Shown piece by piece: positions 1 through 7,894 of a stretch of 16,674 nucleotides of DNA. The notes under the pieces are model-generated. The model had not been told where the DNA came from and made no database searches. It saw only the letters and a program-made list of their open reading frames with translations. Source of the DNA: JAKFWF01 sp031401535 (lineage in GTDB: Bacteria > Pseudomonadota > Alphaproteobacteria > Rhizobiales > Hyphomicrobiaceae); contig JANNRP010000004.1 in assembly GCA_031401535.1 (NCBI GenBank), positions 1 to 16,674 of the forward strand, written 5' to 3'. Each line of letters opens with the position of its first letter. Position 1 is the stretch's first letter. The position numbers and the translations under genes were made by a program.

Positions 1-1518
1 ATCGTGCGTGATCTGGCTGATTGCTATCGTGTTCTGGGTGTCGTCCACACAACATGGAGCACCGTTCCGGGTCGGTTCAAAGATTACATCTCGACGCCGA
101 AGCAAAACGGTTATCGCTCGATCCACACGACGATCGTGGGGCCTGGTCACCAGCGGGTCGAGCTACAATTGCGTACACGCGACATGCATCGGATAGCCGA
201 CTATGGAGTGGCAGCACATGCCATCTACAAAGATCTCGGCAGTCGCGATGGCAAGTCGTTGGGCGACGGCACCAACATCGCTAACAGCATCGACCTTGCG
301 GCACCAGCCGGTGTTTACGATAAGGACAGTGGTCCGTATATGTGGCTGCGCCGCTTGGTCGAAACGCTTCTTGAAGGCTCGAATTCAGAAGATTTCCTGG
401 AGCATACGAAGCTCGAACTGTTTCAGGATCAGGTGTTCTGCTTCACGCCCAAAGGGCTTTTGATCGCACTGCCTCGTGGTGCAACTCCAATTGACTTTGC
501 TTACGCGGTGCATACCGATGTCGGCAACGCGACGGTCGGTGCGCTTATCAATGGGCGTCAACATCCACTATCGACTGTGCTGCGCAACGGAGATGAGGTG
601 CAGATCCTCACCGCCCGTAGCCAAACCCCGCCGGCCGCTTGGGAGCGATTGGTTGTTACTGGCCGTGCGCGATCGGCGATCCGTCGCGCCGCGCGGGATG
701 CTCTGCGGCGACAATACTCGGAACTCGGGCGCCAATTGCTGATCTCGCGGTTTGAAAAGGCGGGCGTTATTTACTCCGATGAAAAGATCAAGCGGGCGCT
801 GGCACGACTTGGGTACAAAGCGGTCGAGGATGTTTTGGCGAACGTCGGGCGCAACGAAGTCAGTTCAACTGATGTGCTGCGCGCGGTCGCGCCCGATGCT
901 ATCGATGCGGCGTCCAGTTTGATGGCCCAGCCACGCCCCAAGGCCCGGCACGACCATGGTCAGGGGCAGGACGGTTGGTTCAACCTTGCCAAGGCGATTG
1001 GTGTGAAATTTCGGATGTCATCGAGTTCGACCGAGTCGCTAAAGGACGCCAGTACCGAACAGGGTCCGCTTGAGAGGACAGTGCCAATTCGAGGCCTCAA
1101 AAATGACCTGCCGGTGAACTTCGAAGAAGCCGGTGCAGTGCCCGGCGATCGGGTGGTCGGCGTGCTATTCCCCGGCGACTGCATTCGCGTGTATCAGATC
1201 CATTCTCCACGCCTCAAGGAATTTGAGCATGAGCGTTGGGTGGACGTGACATGGGATATTAACCCGGAGCGACCCGAGCGCTTTCCTGCCAAAGTCAAGG
1301 TGACGGTGCTGAATGAACCCGGTACGCTGGCGCAGATCGCGCAGGTGATCGCCGAGGCTGACGGCAATATCGATAATCTTCAAATGACGCGTAAAGCTGC
1401 GGATTTCACCGAAATGCTGATTAAGGTCGAGGTCTGGGATCTTGAACACTTAAATCGAATTGTCAGCGGCATCCGCGCAAAGCCCGTCGTCAGCAAAGTT
1501 GCCCGCGTGTTCGAGTAG
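1..1518 (+). CDS. relA: RelA/SpoT family (p)ppGpp synthetase/hydrolase, 5' truncated by window edge
   Basis: Bifunctional-type Rel enzyme that makes, and in the full-length protein usually also degrades, the stringent-response alarmone (p)ppGpp in the cytoplasm. The frame is open from base 1, so the hydrolase domain and the start of the synthetase domain lie outside the window. Seen here (residues counted from codon 4-6): the end of the synthetase domain with RFKDYISTPKQNGYRSIHT (about 24-42) and ELQLRT (53-58); a TGS domain (about 143-204, starting VFCFTPKG); a helical and conserved-cysteine/RIS-like region containing GDCIRVYQIHSP; and a C-terminal ACT domain (about 427-504, with VLNEPGTLAQIAQVI). 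It ends TAG at 1516-1518, seven bases before the convergent stop of the mutase gene. Alphaproteobacteria usually carry one such enzyme, often called rsh or spoT; the symbol is a family-level choice. Whether the hydrolase half is intact cannot be seen. Confidence 0.95.
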   Translation: MVRDLADCYRVLGVVHTTWSTVPGRFKDYISTPKQNGYRSIHTTIVGPGHQRVELQLRTRDMHRIADYGVAAHAIYKDLGSRDGKSLGDGTNIANSIDLAAPAGVYDKDSGPYMWLRRLVETLLEGSNSEDFLEHTKLELFQDQVFCFTPKGLLIALPRGATPIDFAYAVHTDVGNATVGALINGRQHPLSTVLRNGDEVQILTARSQTPPAAWERLVVTGRARSAIRRAARDALRRQYSELGRQLLISRFEKAGVIYSDEKIKRALARLGYKAVEDVLANVGRNEVSSTDVLRAVAPDAIDAASSLMAQPRPKARHDHGQGQDGWFNLAKAIGVKFRMSSSSTESLKDASTEQGPLERTVPIRGLKNDLPVNFEEAGAVPGDRVVGVLFPGDCIRVYQIHSPRLKEFEHERWVDVTWDINPERPERFPAKVKVTVLNEPGTLAQIAQVIAEADGNIDNLQMTRKAADFTEMLIKVEVWDLEHLNRIVSGIRAKPVVSKVARVFE

Positions 1519-1525
1519 TGCGGCC

Positions 1526-3688
1526 CTACTCCGCCGCCGCTGACTTAGCGTATCCCAACTCCGAGTTGAGCTTGGCAACGAGATCGGCAGCGGCCTGCGG
1601 AATGTTGGTGCCTGGGCCGAAGATCGCCTTGGCGCCTGCCGCATAGACAGCAGGATAGTCGGAAGGCGGAATTACGCCACCGACCACGATCATGATGTCG
1701 CCACGGCCTTCCTTCCTGAGTGCGGCCTTCAAGTCTGGCACCAACGTCAGGTGACCGGCGGCAAGCGACGACACGCCGATAATGTGGACGTCGTTCTCGA
1801 CGGCCTGGCGCGCCGCTTCTTCCGGCGTTGCGAATAGTGGCCCGATGTCGACATCGAAGCCCAAGTCGGCAAACGCGGTGGCGATTACTTTTTGGCCGCG
1901 GTCGTGACCATCCTGACCCATCTTTGCAACAAGTATGCGTGGGCGACGGCCATCATTGGCGGCAAAAGCTGCGACCATTTCGGCGACGCGATCGACATCC
2001 TTGTTCATGCGGCCTGCTTCTGATTTGTAGACGCCAGATATTGCACGAATATCAGCATGATGGCGACCGAACACGGCTTCAAGGGCATCGGATATCTCGC
2101 CGACCGTGGCCTTGGCCCGTGCACAGTCAACTGAGAGCGCAAGCAGGTTGCCGTTGGCCTTGGCGCCGTCAATGAGGGCGGCAAGTGCTGCCTTCAAAGC
2201 AGTTGGATCGCGTTCGGCCTTCAACCGTCCGAGTTTGGCTGTCTGCTGCTCGCGGACCGACTTGTTGTCGACCTTAAGAATTTCGATTGCGGCTTCATTC
2301 GTGGGCTTGAACTTATTTACGCCCACGATTGTCTGGCGACCACTGTCGATCCGCGCTTGCGTGCGGGCAGCCGCCTCCTCAATACGCATCTTTGGGATGC
2401 CAGCAGCGATTGCCTTCGTCATCCCACCGAGGCGCTCGACTTCCTCGATGTGCGTCCAGGCCTTGGCGGCAAGGTCGGCGGTCAAGCGCTCGACATAGTG
2501 GCTGCCCCCCCAGATGTCGACGACGCGCGTAGTCCCGCTCTCCTGCTGCAGGAACAGTTGTGTGTTGCGAGCAATGCGCGCGGAGAAGTCAGTCGGCAGT
2601 GCGATCGCTTCATCAAGCGCGTTTGTGTGCAGCGATTGGGTGTGGCCTTGGGTTGCCGCCATTGCCTCGATGCAGGTGCGGGGCACGTTGTTGAATACAT
2701 CCTGCGCAGCCAAACTCCATCCGGAGGTCTGGCAGTGCGTGCGGAGCGATAAAGAGCGGTCATCCTTGGGCGCGAATTCCTTCTTGATGAGCTTCGCCCA
2801 GATCATGCGGGCGGCGCGCATCTTGGCTACTTCCATAAAGAAGTTCATGCCGATCGCCCAGAAGAACGACAGACGGGGTGCAAACTTATCGATGTCGAGT
2901 CCGGCGGCGACGCCCGCGCGCGCATATTCGATGCCGTCGGCCAGCGTATAGGCAAGTTCGAGGTCCGCCGTCGCCCCGGCTTCCTGCATGTGATAGCCGG
3001 AAATCGAGATAGAATTGAACTTCGGCATGTTGGTCGAGGTGTAGGTGAAGATATCGGAGATGATCCGCATCGAAGGGCCGGGCGGATAGATATAAGTGTT
3101 CCGCACCATGAACTCTTTAAGGATGTCGTTCTGGATGGTGCCCGACAGTTTCGATGCGGGTACGCCCTGCTCCTCGCTCGCAACAATGAATAGTGCGAGA
3201 ATTGGGAGCACGGCGCCGTTCATAGTCATTGAAACGGACATTTGCGACAGATCGATGCCATCGAACAGCGTTCGCATGTCGAAAATGCTATCGATCGCAA
3301 CGCCAGCCATGCCGACATCACCCCGCACACGCGGATGATCGCTGTCATAGCCGCGGTGGGTGGCCAGATCGAACGCAACGGACAGTCCTTTTTGTCCGGC
3401 GGCGATGTTGCGCCGGTAGAACGCGTTGCTGTCCTCCGCCGTTGAGAAGCCTGCGTATTGCCGAACGGTCCATGGTTGGGTGACGTACATCGCAGGATAT
3501 GGTCCGCGCAGGAACGGCGCTATACCGGGCCAGGTGTCAAGAAAATCAAGGCTGTCTGTATCGGCTGCGGTGTAGGCCGTCTTAACCTCGATCCCCTCGG
3601 GCGTTAACCATGGCTCCGCCATTGCCATCGGCTGCGGCGTGACCGCCTCGGCGTACGGGATAGTGGTGAAGTCTGGAATTTGGGACAT
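1526..3688 (-). CDS. scpA: Methylmalonyl-CoA mutase, large (B12-binding) subunit
   Basis: Adenosylcobalamin-dependent isomerase that interconverts (R)-methylmalonyl-CoA and succinyl-CoA, feeding propionyl-CoA carbon into the TCA cycle. The 720-residue protein has the full family layout: an N-terminal TIM-barrel mutase domain (YAGFSTAEDSNAFYRRN near residue 80, SVSMTMNGAVLP, RIARNTQLFLQQESGTTRVV, IWGGSHYVE) and a C-terminal cobalamin-binding domain (about 575-710) with the base-off DGHDRG motif whose His (about 595) ligates cobalt, followed by GVSSLAAGH and VVGGVIPPSDY. The ATG at 3688 is preferred over a TTG at 3712, which adds eight residues, because the family starts close to this point and a candidate -10 box overlaps the TTG. 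It is also known as mutB/mcmA. Unusually, the small subunit is not adjacent; a small-subunit fragment lies about 11 kb away on the same strand. Some alphaproteobacterial mutases work as homodimers of this chain. Confidence 0.95.
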   Translation of the reverse strand: MSQIPDFTTIPYAEAVTPQPMAMAEPWLTPEGIEVKTAYTAADTDSLDFLDTWPGIAPFLRGPYPAMYVTQPWTVRQYAGFSTAEDSNAFYRRNIAAGQKGLSVAFDLATHRGYDSDHPRVRGDVGMAGVAIDSIFDMRTLFDGIDLSQMSVSMTMNGAVLPILALFIVASEEQGVPASKLSGTIQNDILKEFMVRNTYIYPPGPSMRIISDIFTYTSTNMPKFNSISISGYHMQEAGATADLELAYTLADGIEYARAGVAAGLDIDKFAPRLSFFWAIGMNFFMEVAKMRAARMIWAKLIKKEFAPKDDRSLSLRTHCQTSGWSLAAQDVFNNVPRTCIEAMAATQGHTQSLHTNALDEAIALPTDFSARIARNTQLFLQQESGTTRVVDIWGGSHYVERLTADLAAKAWTHIEEVERLGGMTKAIAAGIPKMRIEEAAARTQARIDSGRQTIVGVNKFKPTNEAAIEILKVDNKSVREQQTAKLGRLKAERDPTALKAALAALIDGAKANGNLLALSVDCARAKATVGEISDALEAVFGRHHADIRAISGVYKSEAGRMNKDVDRVAEMVAAFAANDGRRPRILVAKMGQDGHDRGQKVIATAFADLGFDVDIGPLFATPEEAARQAVENDVHIIGVSSLAAGHLTLVPDLKAALRKEGRGDIMIVVGGVIPPSDYPAVYAAGAKAIFGPGTNIPQAAADLVAKLNSELGYAKSAAAE

Positions 3689-3711
3689 AGGTCGGGTCCG
3701 GCGAGATGGCA

Positions 3712-3741
3712 ATTATGATTCAACCACAAATCGCCTGTCGG
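3712..3741 (-). promoter_or_regulatory. Candidate promoter of the methylmalonyl-CoA mutase gene
   Basis: On the minus strand a CATAAT hexamer (plus 3712-3717; five of six matches to TATAAT) is preceded, 18 bases upstream, by CCGACA (plus 3736-3741; four of six matches to TTGACA). Transcription would start near 3705, leaving a leader of about 16 bases before the ATG at 3688 and excluding the alternative TTG start at 3712. This is pattern matching only; alphaproteobacterial promoters are degenerate and no other support is visible. Confidence 0.35.
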
Positions 3742-3972
3742 GGCAATTTCAACCAAGGCGTGGGAGCCCCGCGCAAGGCATATCCATCGAAAGCAGGTGC
3801 GCGTGCTGCCTGCAAGACCGTCAATAACGCGAGTTCTGCGAACATCGCGGTTCAGATGGTTCGACCATTAGTTGGGATGGCGCCGAAGCAACAATCCAAT
3901 CTCGACCTTCCCATTTACTCCGCAGCCTTCTTGGAAGCGACCGCTGCCGACAGCGTTTTACAGTAGCTAGTG

Positions 3973-3997
3973 AAAAAGACCGAATAGTTATTCGGCC
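3973..3997 (-). terminator. Rho-independent terminator of the sulfite dehydrogenase-rhodanese unit
   Basis: Read on the minus strand, GGCCGAATAACTATTCGGTC folds into an eight-base-pair stem (one G-U pair) with a four-base AACT loop, spanning plus 3978-3997. A run of five T follows at once (plus 3973-3977, read as AAAAA on the plus strand). It begins about five bases after the rhodanese stop codon at 4003-4005. The stem plus T-run arrangement is that of an intrinsic terminator, and it separates this unit from the downstream mutase gene. Confidence 0.8.
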
Positions 3998-4002
3998 AAA
4001 CA

Positions 4003-4629
4003 TCACCGCGACAGTGTTAGGTTAGGTGACGTCATGTCATCCGTACTGGTGAGGAACTGTCGCCACAGGATGTTATAGGAATCGATGGCTCGTGTTGCTC
4101 CGTCGGCGTCAACGATCGCGCGGTGTTCATTGCGCCATCGGAAGATGCCGCCTGACATATTGTGGATGGCGGTGACGCCGTTGTCCTTCAGTGCTTGTCC
4201 GATGCGAACCACAAGGCGCGAACTACGCAACCCTATGGAACAGTAGACAATCACTGTCTTGCCCTGGAGGTCGCCGTTATTTTCCGTAACGCTGCGGGCG
4301 CTGCGCGTGTCCGGATCGACCCGAACCGCCCCTTGAATGCGACTGACGGCAAACTCTGCTTGGGTACGAGCATCGAGGATCAATATGTGATCGGATCGCT
4401 GTCCAATCAATTGTGACACGACTTCCGGTTCAATATGGCTGACGTCGGAGAACACGTGCCGCATCTGTTTTTCGAGCAGGGATAGCGCTATCGATGTTTC
4501 GACACCGGTGCTTTGCAGTGGTTCAGCCGAAGATCTGCTTACGAAAGACGCAGTGACAACCGTTCCGTATACAATCATGATCATCCACGTCGACAACGGC
4601 AAAAGCTTTGCTGCTCGCTCCATGACCAT
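4003..4629 (-). CDS. Exported or membrane-anchored rhodanese-domain protein
   Basis: Single-domain rhodanese homologue; this fold moves sulfane sulfur through a persulfide on an active-site Cys. The domain covers about residues 60-170, with LILDARTQAEFAVSRIQGA and the catalytic loop VYCSIGLRSSR (Cys about 130 from the ATG at 4629; a CxxxxR-type loop). The N-terminus has a basic start and a hydrophobic stretch (PLSTWMIMIVYGTVVTASFV) followed by small residues, so it is a signal peptide or a single membrane anchor placing the domain in the periplasm. I chose the ATG at 4629 because GGGGCG lies about eight bases upstream; an ATG at 4623 or a GTG at 4677 without a Shine-Dalgarno sequence are alternatives. 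It lies directly downstream of the sulfite dehydrogenase gene on the same strand, suggesting co-transcription and a linked role in thiosulfate or sulfane sulfur turnover. The exact donor and acceptor are unknown. Confidence 0.85.
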   Translation of the reverse strand: MVMERAAKLLPLSTWMIMIVYGTVVTASFVSRSSAEPLQSTGVETSIALSLLEKQMRHVFSDVSHIEPEVVSQLIGQRSDHILILDARTQAEFAVSRIQGAVRVDPDTRSARSVTENNGDLQGKTVIVYCSIGLRSSRLVVRIGQALKDNGVTAIHNMSGGIFRWRNEHRAIVDADGATRAIDSYNILWRQFLTSTDDMTSPNLTLSR

Positions 4630-4695
4630 GACGCGCCCCGAAGACAGAATTTGGCTGCTAATCCTGCCATAACTCACAGTGTTGAAAGAATGTCG

Positions 4696-6123
4696 TTAGA
4701 CGATCTCGACGTGAAATTTCGGAATACCCCAGAATTCATAGCCTCCAGAGTTGAATGCGATGCTGGTGTCAGGTTGCGACTGATCACGCTGATCCGTTGT
4801 CCGCGTTTCAATGGTGTGTCGACCGACGGATGCGTTCCAATCAAATTGGAACCGGATCCACGTATAGCGACCCAGGTTAGGCGGTAGAATTCGTGCTCGT
4901 CGCCAGGCTCCTCCAGCGATTCTGTACTCAACCTGTTTCACTCCGTATTGTGGTGCCCAGGCGTAGCCCTGCATTGTGCGTCGTCCGGCATTGAACACCG
5001 GCCGCTCACCTAGTTTCAGCGGGTAATTGTGAGGCAATGCGTGGGCCTCGTTTACAACCATTGGAACTGTAAGCAGTGACTTCGGTTGAACCCAGGTCAC
5101 CATTGGACCTTTGATTCGGTCCGCGGAGGAAAACCGGAATTCGTCGCCCCTGCTTGGGATTGGTGTCGGATAGGTAGGGCCGTCGAATACATGGTCGAAC
5201 GAATTGAGAGGGACCCAGAAGTTATGATCGGCAATTTTGATCTCAGTCAGCCACTTGGTCGATGCCGCACCCGTCCAACCGGGCACCACCATACGAACCG
5301 GCCCCCCATGGTCGGCTGGGAGGTCGCTACCATTCATCTTGAAGGCAAGCCCGATATCGCCTCCTCGCTGGATCAATTCGGACACAGGTAGCGGACGACC
5401 GGTATCGGACTCGCTGCCAGCCGCTTTGCTGTCGACGCCTGACCAGATCAGTGCCCATTTCGCAGTCTTTTTTAAGCCAACGCGACCGAGGATTTCTGTC
5501 ATCGGGACATATTGCCATTCGGCCTGACCAACGGCGCCGAGGCCCCACCCGTTGCCTTTGACCTGAGTTTCGCCCTTGGTCATGCCCTGCTGTTCCCAGA
5601 ACATCGAACGGCCGTTTCCAGCACATTCCATGGTGCATACGATGCTGCGGGAGGGCATCTTGAGGAGTTCGTCGTACGTGATTGTCAGTGGTCGTTCGAC
5701 ACCGTTGCCGTGAATCTTGAGTGTCCAGAAACGAGGGTCGACCCTTTTGTCGGATTCGGGCCTCGGAGTTTCGTACGAGTTGCGGATAAAAAACTGTTCA
5801 ACCGGGGTGATGAAGGTATTGAACTTCCACCATTGGGCCCCTTGGCTCTTGAAGCTGAGATCTGACAGGTGGGTGAGATCTTTGACCAACTCATCCCGGT
5901 AGCGGCCCGCGCCGACAGGACCCTCTCGCGTAATGGCTGCAATGCCCGCGCGGAACGACCCTCGCGGCGCCTCGGCGAGGGCTGGCGATATGCCGCCAAG
6001 TCCAGCAAGCCCCGTTGCGGTCAGTGAAGATATGAAACTGCGTCGATCCAAATGTAGGATGCAAGGGCGTAAATAATGGAAATGGCGCCATGCACTGGCC
6101 CCAATTTTGCCGCTTTTTGTCAC
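4696..6123 (-). CDS. Tat-exported molybdenum sulfite dehydrogenase (SorA/SoxC-like family)
   Basis: Periplasmic molybdopterin enzyme of the sulfite oxidase family, expected to oxidise sulfite to sulfate. An N-terminal twin-arginine motif (DRRSFISSL, residues 26-34 from the GTG at 6123) precedes a Gly/Ala-rich segment ending SPALAEA, a Tat signal with likely cleavage. The mature part has the molybdenum-cofactor domain with FIRNSYETP, the Mo-ligating Cys in TMECAGNGR (Cys167), GLGAVGQAEWQYVP and HGGPVRMVVPGW, then a C-terminal Mo-co dimerisation domain (about 350-475, with YAWAPQYGVKQVEYR). No haem domain or cytochrome gene is adjacent, so the electron acceptor is not encoded here. Start choice: the GTG at 6123 has a G-rich stretch upstream but gives a long n-region; a TTG at 6051 would give the neat start M-DRRSF but lacks a Shine-Dalgarno sequence. 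The rhodanese gene follows downstream. Substrate is inferred from family; other S-oxide substrates are possible. Confidence 0.88.
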   Translation of the reverse strand: MTKSGKIGASAWRHFHYLRPCILHLDRRSFISSLTATGLAGLGGISPALAEAPRGSFRAGIAAITREGPVGAGRYRDELVKDLTHLSDLSFKSQGAQWWKFNTFITPVEQFFIRNSYETPRPESDKRVDPRFWTLKIHGNGVERPLTITYDELLKMPSRSIVCTMECAGNGRSMFWEQQGMTKGETQVKGNGWGLGAVGQAEWQYVPMTEILGRVGLKKTAKWALIWSGVDSKAAGSESDTGRPLPVSELIQRGGDIGLAFKMNGSDLPADHGGPVRMVVPGWTGAASTKWLTEIKIADHNFWVPLNSFDHVFDGPTYPTPIPSRGDEFRFSSADRIKGPMVTWVQPKSLLTVPMVVNEAHALPHNYPLKLGERPVFNAGRRTMQGYAWAPQYGVKQVEYRIAGGAWRRARILPPNLGRYTWIRFQFDWNASVGRHTIETRTTDQRDQSQPDTSIAFNSGGYEFWGIPKFHVEIV

Positions 6124-6351
6124 TGACTCGCCCCAAACCGCAAACTCTACAATAATTTATAATCGTAGTTACCGAGCGTGTTTTTGCAACAGGTTTGTGA
6201 GCTTTTCTTCAGGTAATGTGTTAACTGGCGTAGTCGGCGATGCTGCATTGTTGCCACACTTTAGACGCAGTGCGTTCAGGCGGGACCGGCGCGATTTTAA
6301 CGTACCACCGCTGTGATGATTGATCAGGCCGAGACGTCGCCACATCAACGC
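6124..6351. other. Intergenic region upstream of the sulfite dehydrogenase gene
   Basis: A 228-base gap between two minus-strand genes. It holds an AT-rich patch (about 6150-6163) that reads TATAAA on the minus strand at plus 6156-6161, a plausible -10 element about 33 bases before the GTG at 6123; no good -35 lies at the usual distance. No convincing terminator for mbfA is visible near 6290-6351, and no coding frame is supported. Confidence 0.4.
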
Positions 6352-7308
6352 TTACGAACTCCCGATGAATACTCCAGTTAGCAGTACGAGGATGCCACCA
6401 AGCACGACCTGTATTAGCGCCGACGTGAACGGAGTTTCCATGTACTTCCATCGGATCCAAGCGATGGCGGCAAGTTCAACGGCAACGACAACACCGGCAA
6501 TCGCAGTCGCGGTCCAAAAATCTTTGATCAGATAAGGCAAGGTATGGCCGAGCCCGCCGAGTGTGGTCATTACGCCGCAGACGACACCCCGTACCCAGGG
6601 ATGGCCGCGCCCGGTAATCTCACCATCGTCGGACAATGCTTCGGTTAACCCCATGCTTATGCCGGCTCCGATCGAAGCAGCCATTCCGACCAGAAACGCA
6701 TCCCACGAATTGTGGGTTGCGAAAGCTGCGGCGAAGATGGGCGCGAGTGTCGATACCGATCCGTCGATCAATCCGGCGAGGCCTGGCTGTACGATCTGCA
6801 GCACGAACAAGCGGTTTTTGGTCGCCTCCTCCTCGGCCTTGACGTCGGAGGTGAGCATTGTCTCGCCGAGTTTAGCGGCGAGGCTCTCGTGCTTTTTTTC
6901 AATCTCGGCTAAGTCACCGAGTAGTTTGCGGACGTCGGTGTCGCGCGCACGTTCGGCCGCCGCGGCGTAAAAGCGGGCAGCCTCATATTCCATGATCTCG
7001 GCCTGCTTGCGCGCCGCATCGAGCCGCAGTCCATCAGCAAGCCATATCGGCCGCCGTTTTAGGAAGCCGCGCACATCTGCTCGCGTGATATAAGGCAGTT
7101 CCTTGCCGAACTTGCGCTCGAACAATGCCAATAACATGTGCCGGTGGTTCTGTTCTTCGATCGCCATTTGTTCGAAGACCGAAGCGGAGGCGGGAAATAA
7201 TCCACGCAGCTTGGCCGCAAAGTTGAGGTAGATGCGTGCGTCTTCTTCTTCGTTTGCAATTGCAAGGGCCAGCACCTCGCTCTCGCCCAGATCAGCAACA
7301 CGTTTCAT
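6352..7308 (-). CDS. mbfA: Membrane-bound ferritin MbfA (ferritin-like domain fused to VIT1/CCC1 domain)
   Basis: A 318-residue fusion. Residues about 5-165 form a rubrerythrin-like four-helix ferritin domain with a diiron Glu/His pattern (NEEEDARIYL, EQMAIEEQNHRHM, IMEYEAARFY, EIEKKHESLA). Residues about 170-318 form a CCC1/VIT1-type transporter domain with several membrane helices (for example PGLAGLIDGSVSTLAPIFA, FLVGMAASIGAGISMGLTEA and the last two helices). In rhizobia and Agrobacterium MbfA is an inner-membrane iron exporter that helps resist iron and peroxide stress; that role is inferred here from the architecture. The ATG at 7308 is chosen because AGGTGGGA lies about eight bases upstream; the frame also permits a GTG at 7320 that would overlap that site. 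A near-perfect Irr/ICE box (7332-7347) lies 24 bases before the start, implying repression by Irr under low iron. Confidence 0.92.
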   Translation of the reverse strand: MKRVADLGESEVLALAIANEEEDARIYLNFAAKLRGLFPASASVFEQMAIEEQNHRHMLLALFERKFGKELPYITRADVRGFLKRRPIWLADGLRLDAARKQAEIMEYEAARFYAAAAERARDTDVRKLLGDLAEIEKKHESLAAKLGETMLTSDVKAEEEATKNRLFVLQIVQPGLAGLIDGSVSTLAPIFAAAFATHNSWDAFLVGMAASIGAGISMGLTEALSDDGEITGRGHPWVRGVVCGVMTTLGGLGHTLPYLIKDFWTATAIAGVVVAVELAAIAWIRWKYMETPFTSALIQVVLGGILVLLTGVFIGSS

Positions 7309-7331
7309 GGATGGTCCCACCTAATTCAATG

Positions 7332-7347
7332 TTTAGAACAGTTCTAA
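7332..7347 (-). promoter_or_regulatory. Irr/ICE iron-control operator of mbfA
   Basis: TTTAGAA-CAG-TTCTAA, with perfect six-base inverted arms TTAGAA/TTCTAA around CAG. It matches the iron control element bound by Irr in alphaproteobacteria (TTTAGAA-N3-TTCTAAA) except at the last base. It lies 24 bases before the mbfA ATG. A candidate -10, TAGAAC on the minus strand (plus 7341-7346), overlaps its proximal half, with a weak -35 (TTGCTT, plus 7364-7369) 17 bases upstream. An operator over the -10 is the arrangement expected of a repressor site, and mbfA is a known Irr-repressed gene in Bradyrhizobium and Agrobacterium. Confidence 0.82.
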
Positions 7348-7506
7348 TGATGGTAGTGCAGCGAAGCAAGTAAGCACTGACTGACACATGGCGGCACTGC
7401 ACCGCGGGTAGGCTAACCAAAATCGCAACTTGCAACTTAGCCTTTGCAAATGCTTGATGCCGCCCTGCCCGACCGTTTTTGAGCATTCAGGAGCACGCCG
7501 ACCCCA

Positions 7507-7890
7507 ATGAAGTTGGTAAATCCGGATACCATTGTCCAACCAGCATCGCAGTATTCGCAAGGCGTGCTGGTCGGCCCAGTGAGGAAGCGCCTCATCATAT
7601 CAGGGCAAGTTGGCCTCAGGCCGGACGGCACGCTGGAAAAGACCACGCGTGCGCAGATGGAGCGGACCTGGACCAATTTGTTCGCCGTGCTGGAGGCTGC
7701 ACACTTCAAAAAAAAGCATCTCGTAAAGATGACGATTTATGTCACCGAACCGGGACAAACCGCACTGTTTCGGGAGATCCGCGACCGTATGATGGAGGGT
7801 CATTTGTGCGCGGCAACCTACGTACAGGTTGCGGGACTGGCCACTCCGGAGTTCAGGTTCGAAATCGAAGCAGAAGCTGTGAAGGAGTAA
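7507..7890 (+). CDS. RidA/YjgF/UK114 family protein lacking the canonical Arg
   Basis: Small cytoplasmic protein (127 residues) of the Rid family, which forms trimers; the canonical RidA hydrolyses reactive enamine/imine intermediates made by PLP enzymes. Family features seen are LIISGQVGLRPDGTL (29-43), the NLFAVLEAAHFKKKHLVKMTIYV strand-helix region (58-79, allowing for family variation) and the C-terminal FRFEIEAEAVKE. The catalytic Arg that in RidA sits in a VARLP-like segment is replaced: here the segment reads VQVAGLATPEF with Gly at about 110. This argues for a non-RidA subgroup whose activity is uncertain. The ATG at 7507 is preceded by AGGAG at 7489-7494, rather far at about 12 bases. 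It is the first gene of a (+) operon with the DUF1272 gene (4-base gap) and the gamma-glutamyltransferase-like gene, divergent from mbfA. Confidence 0.88.
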   Translation: MKLVNPDTIVQPASQYSQGVLVGPVRKRLIISGQVGLRPDGTLEKTTRAQMERTWTNLFAVLEAAHFKKKHLVKMTIYVTEPGQTALFREIRDRMMEGHLCAATYVQVAGLATPEFRFEIEAEAVKE

Positions 7891-7894
7891 CGGG

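Larger units (their letters stand above)
3689..4002. other. Intergenic region between rhodanese and mutase genes
   Basis: A 314-base gap between two minus-strand genes. It holds the rhodanese terminator at its right end (3973-3997) and a candidate mutase promoter at its left end (3712-3741). The middle (about 3745-3970) shows short open frames on both strands, but none has a recognisable motif, a good ribosome binding site or a family-like composition, and I see no RNA gene or repeat there. Confidence 0.6.

Noticed and set aside
2106..2951. Several long plus-strand open frames opposite the mutase gene
   Set aside because: They lie antisense to a strongly conserved coding region, have no recognisable motifs, and are what high-GC codon use produces by chance.
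3706..4006. Short open frames on both strands between the mutase and rhodanese genes
   Set aside because: No ribosome binding site, no domain and no family-like sequence; the right part is occupied by the terminator hairpin.
6107..6316. Small plus-strand open frame upstream of the sulfite dehydrogenase
   Set aside because: Overlaps the likely promoter region, lacks a Shine-Dalgarno sequence and has no recognisable features.
7425..7438. Tandem GCAACTT repeat in the mbfA/RidA-like divergent gap
   Set aside because: Only two seven-base copies with no symmetry and no clear match to a known site; it may be chance.
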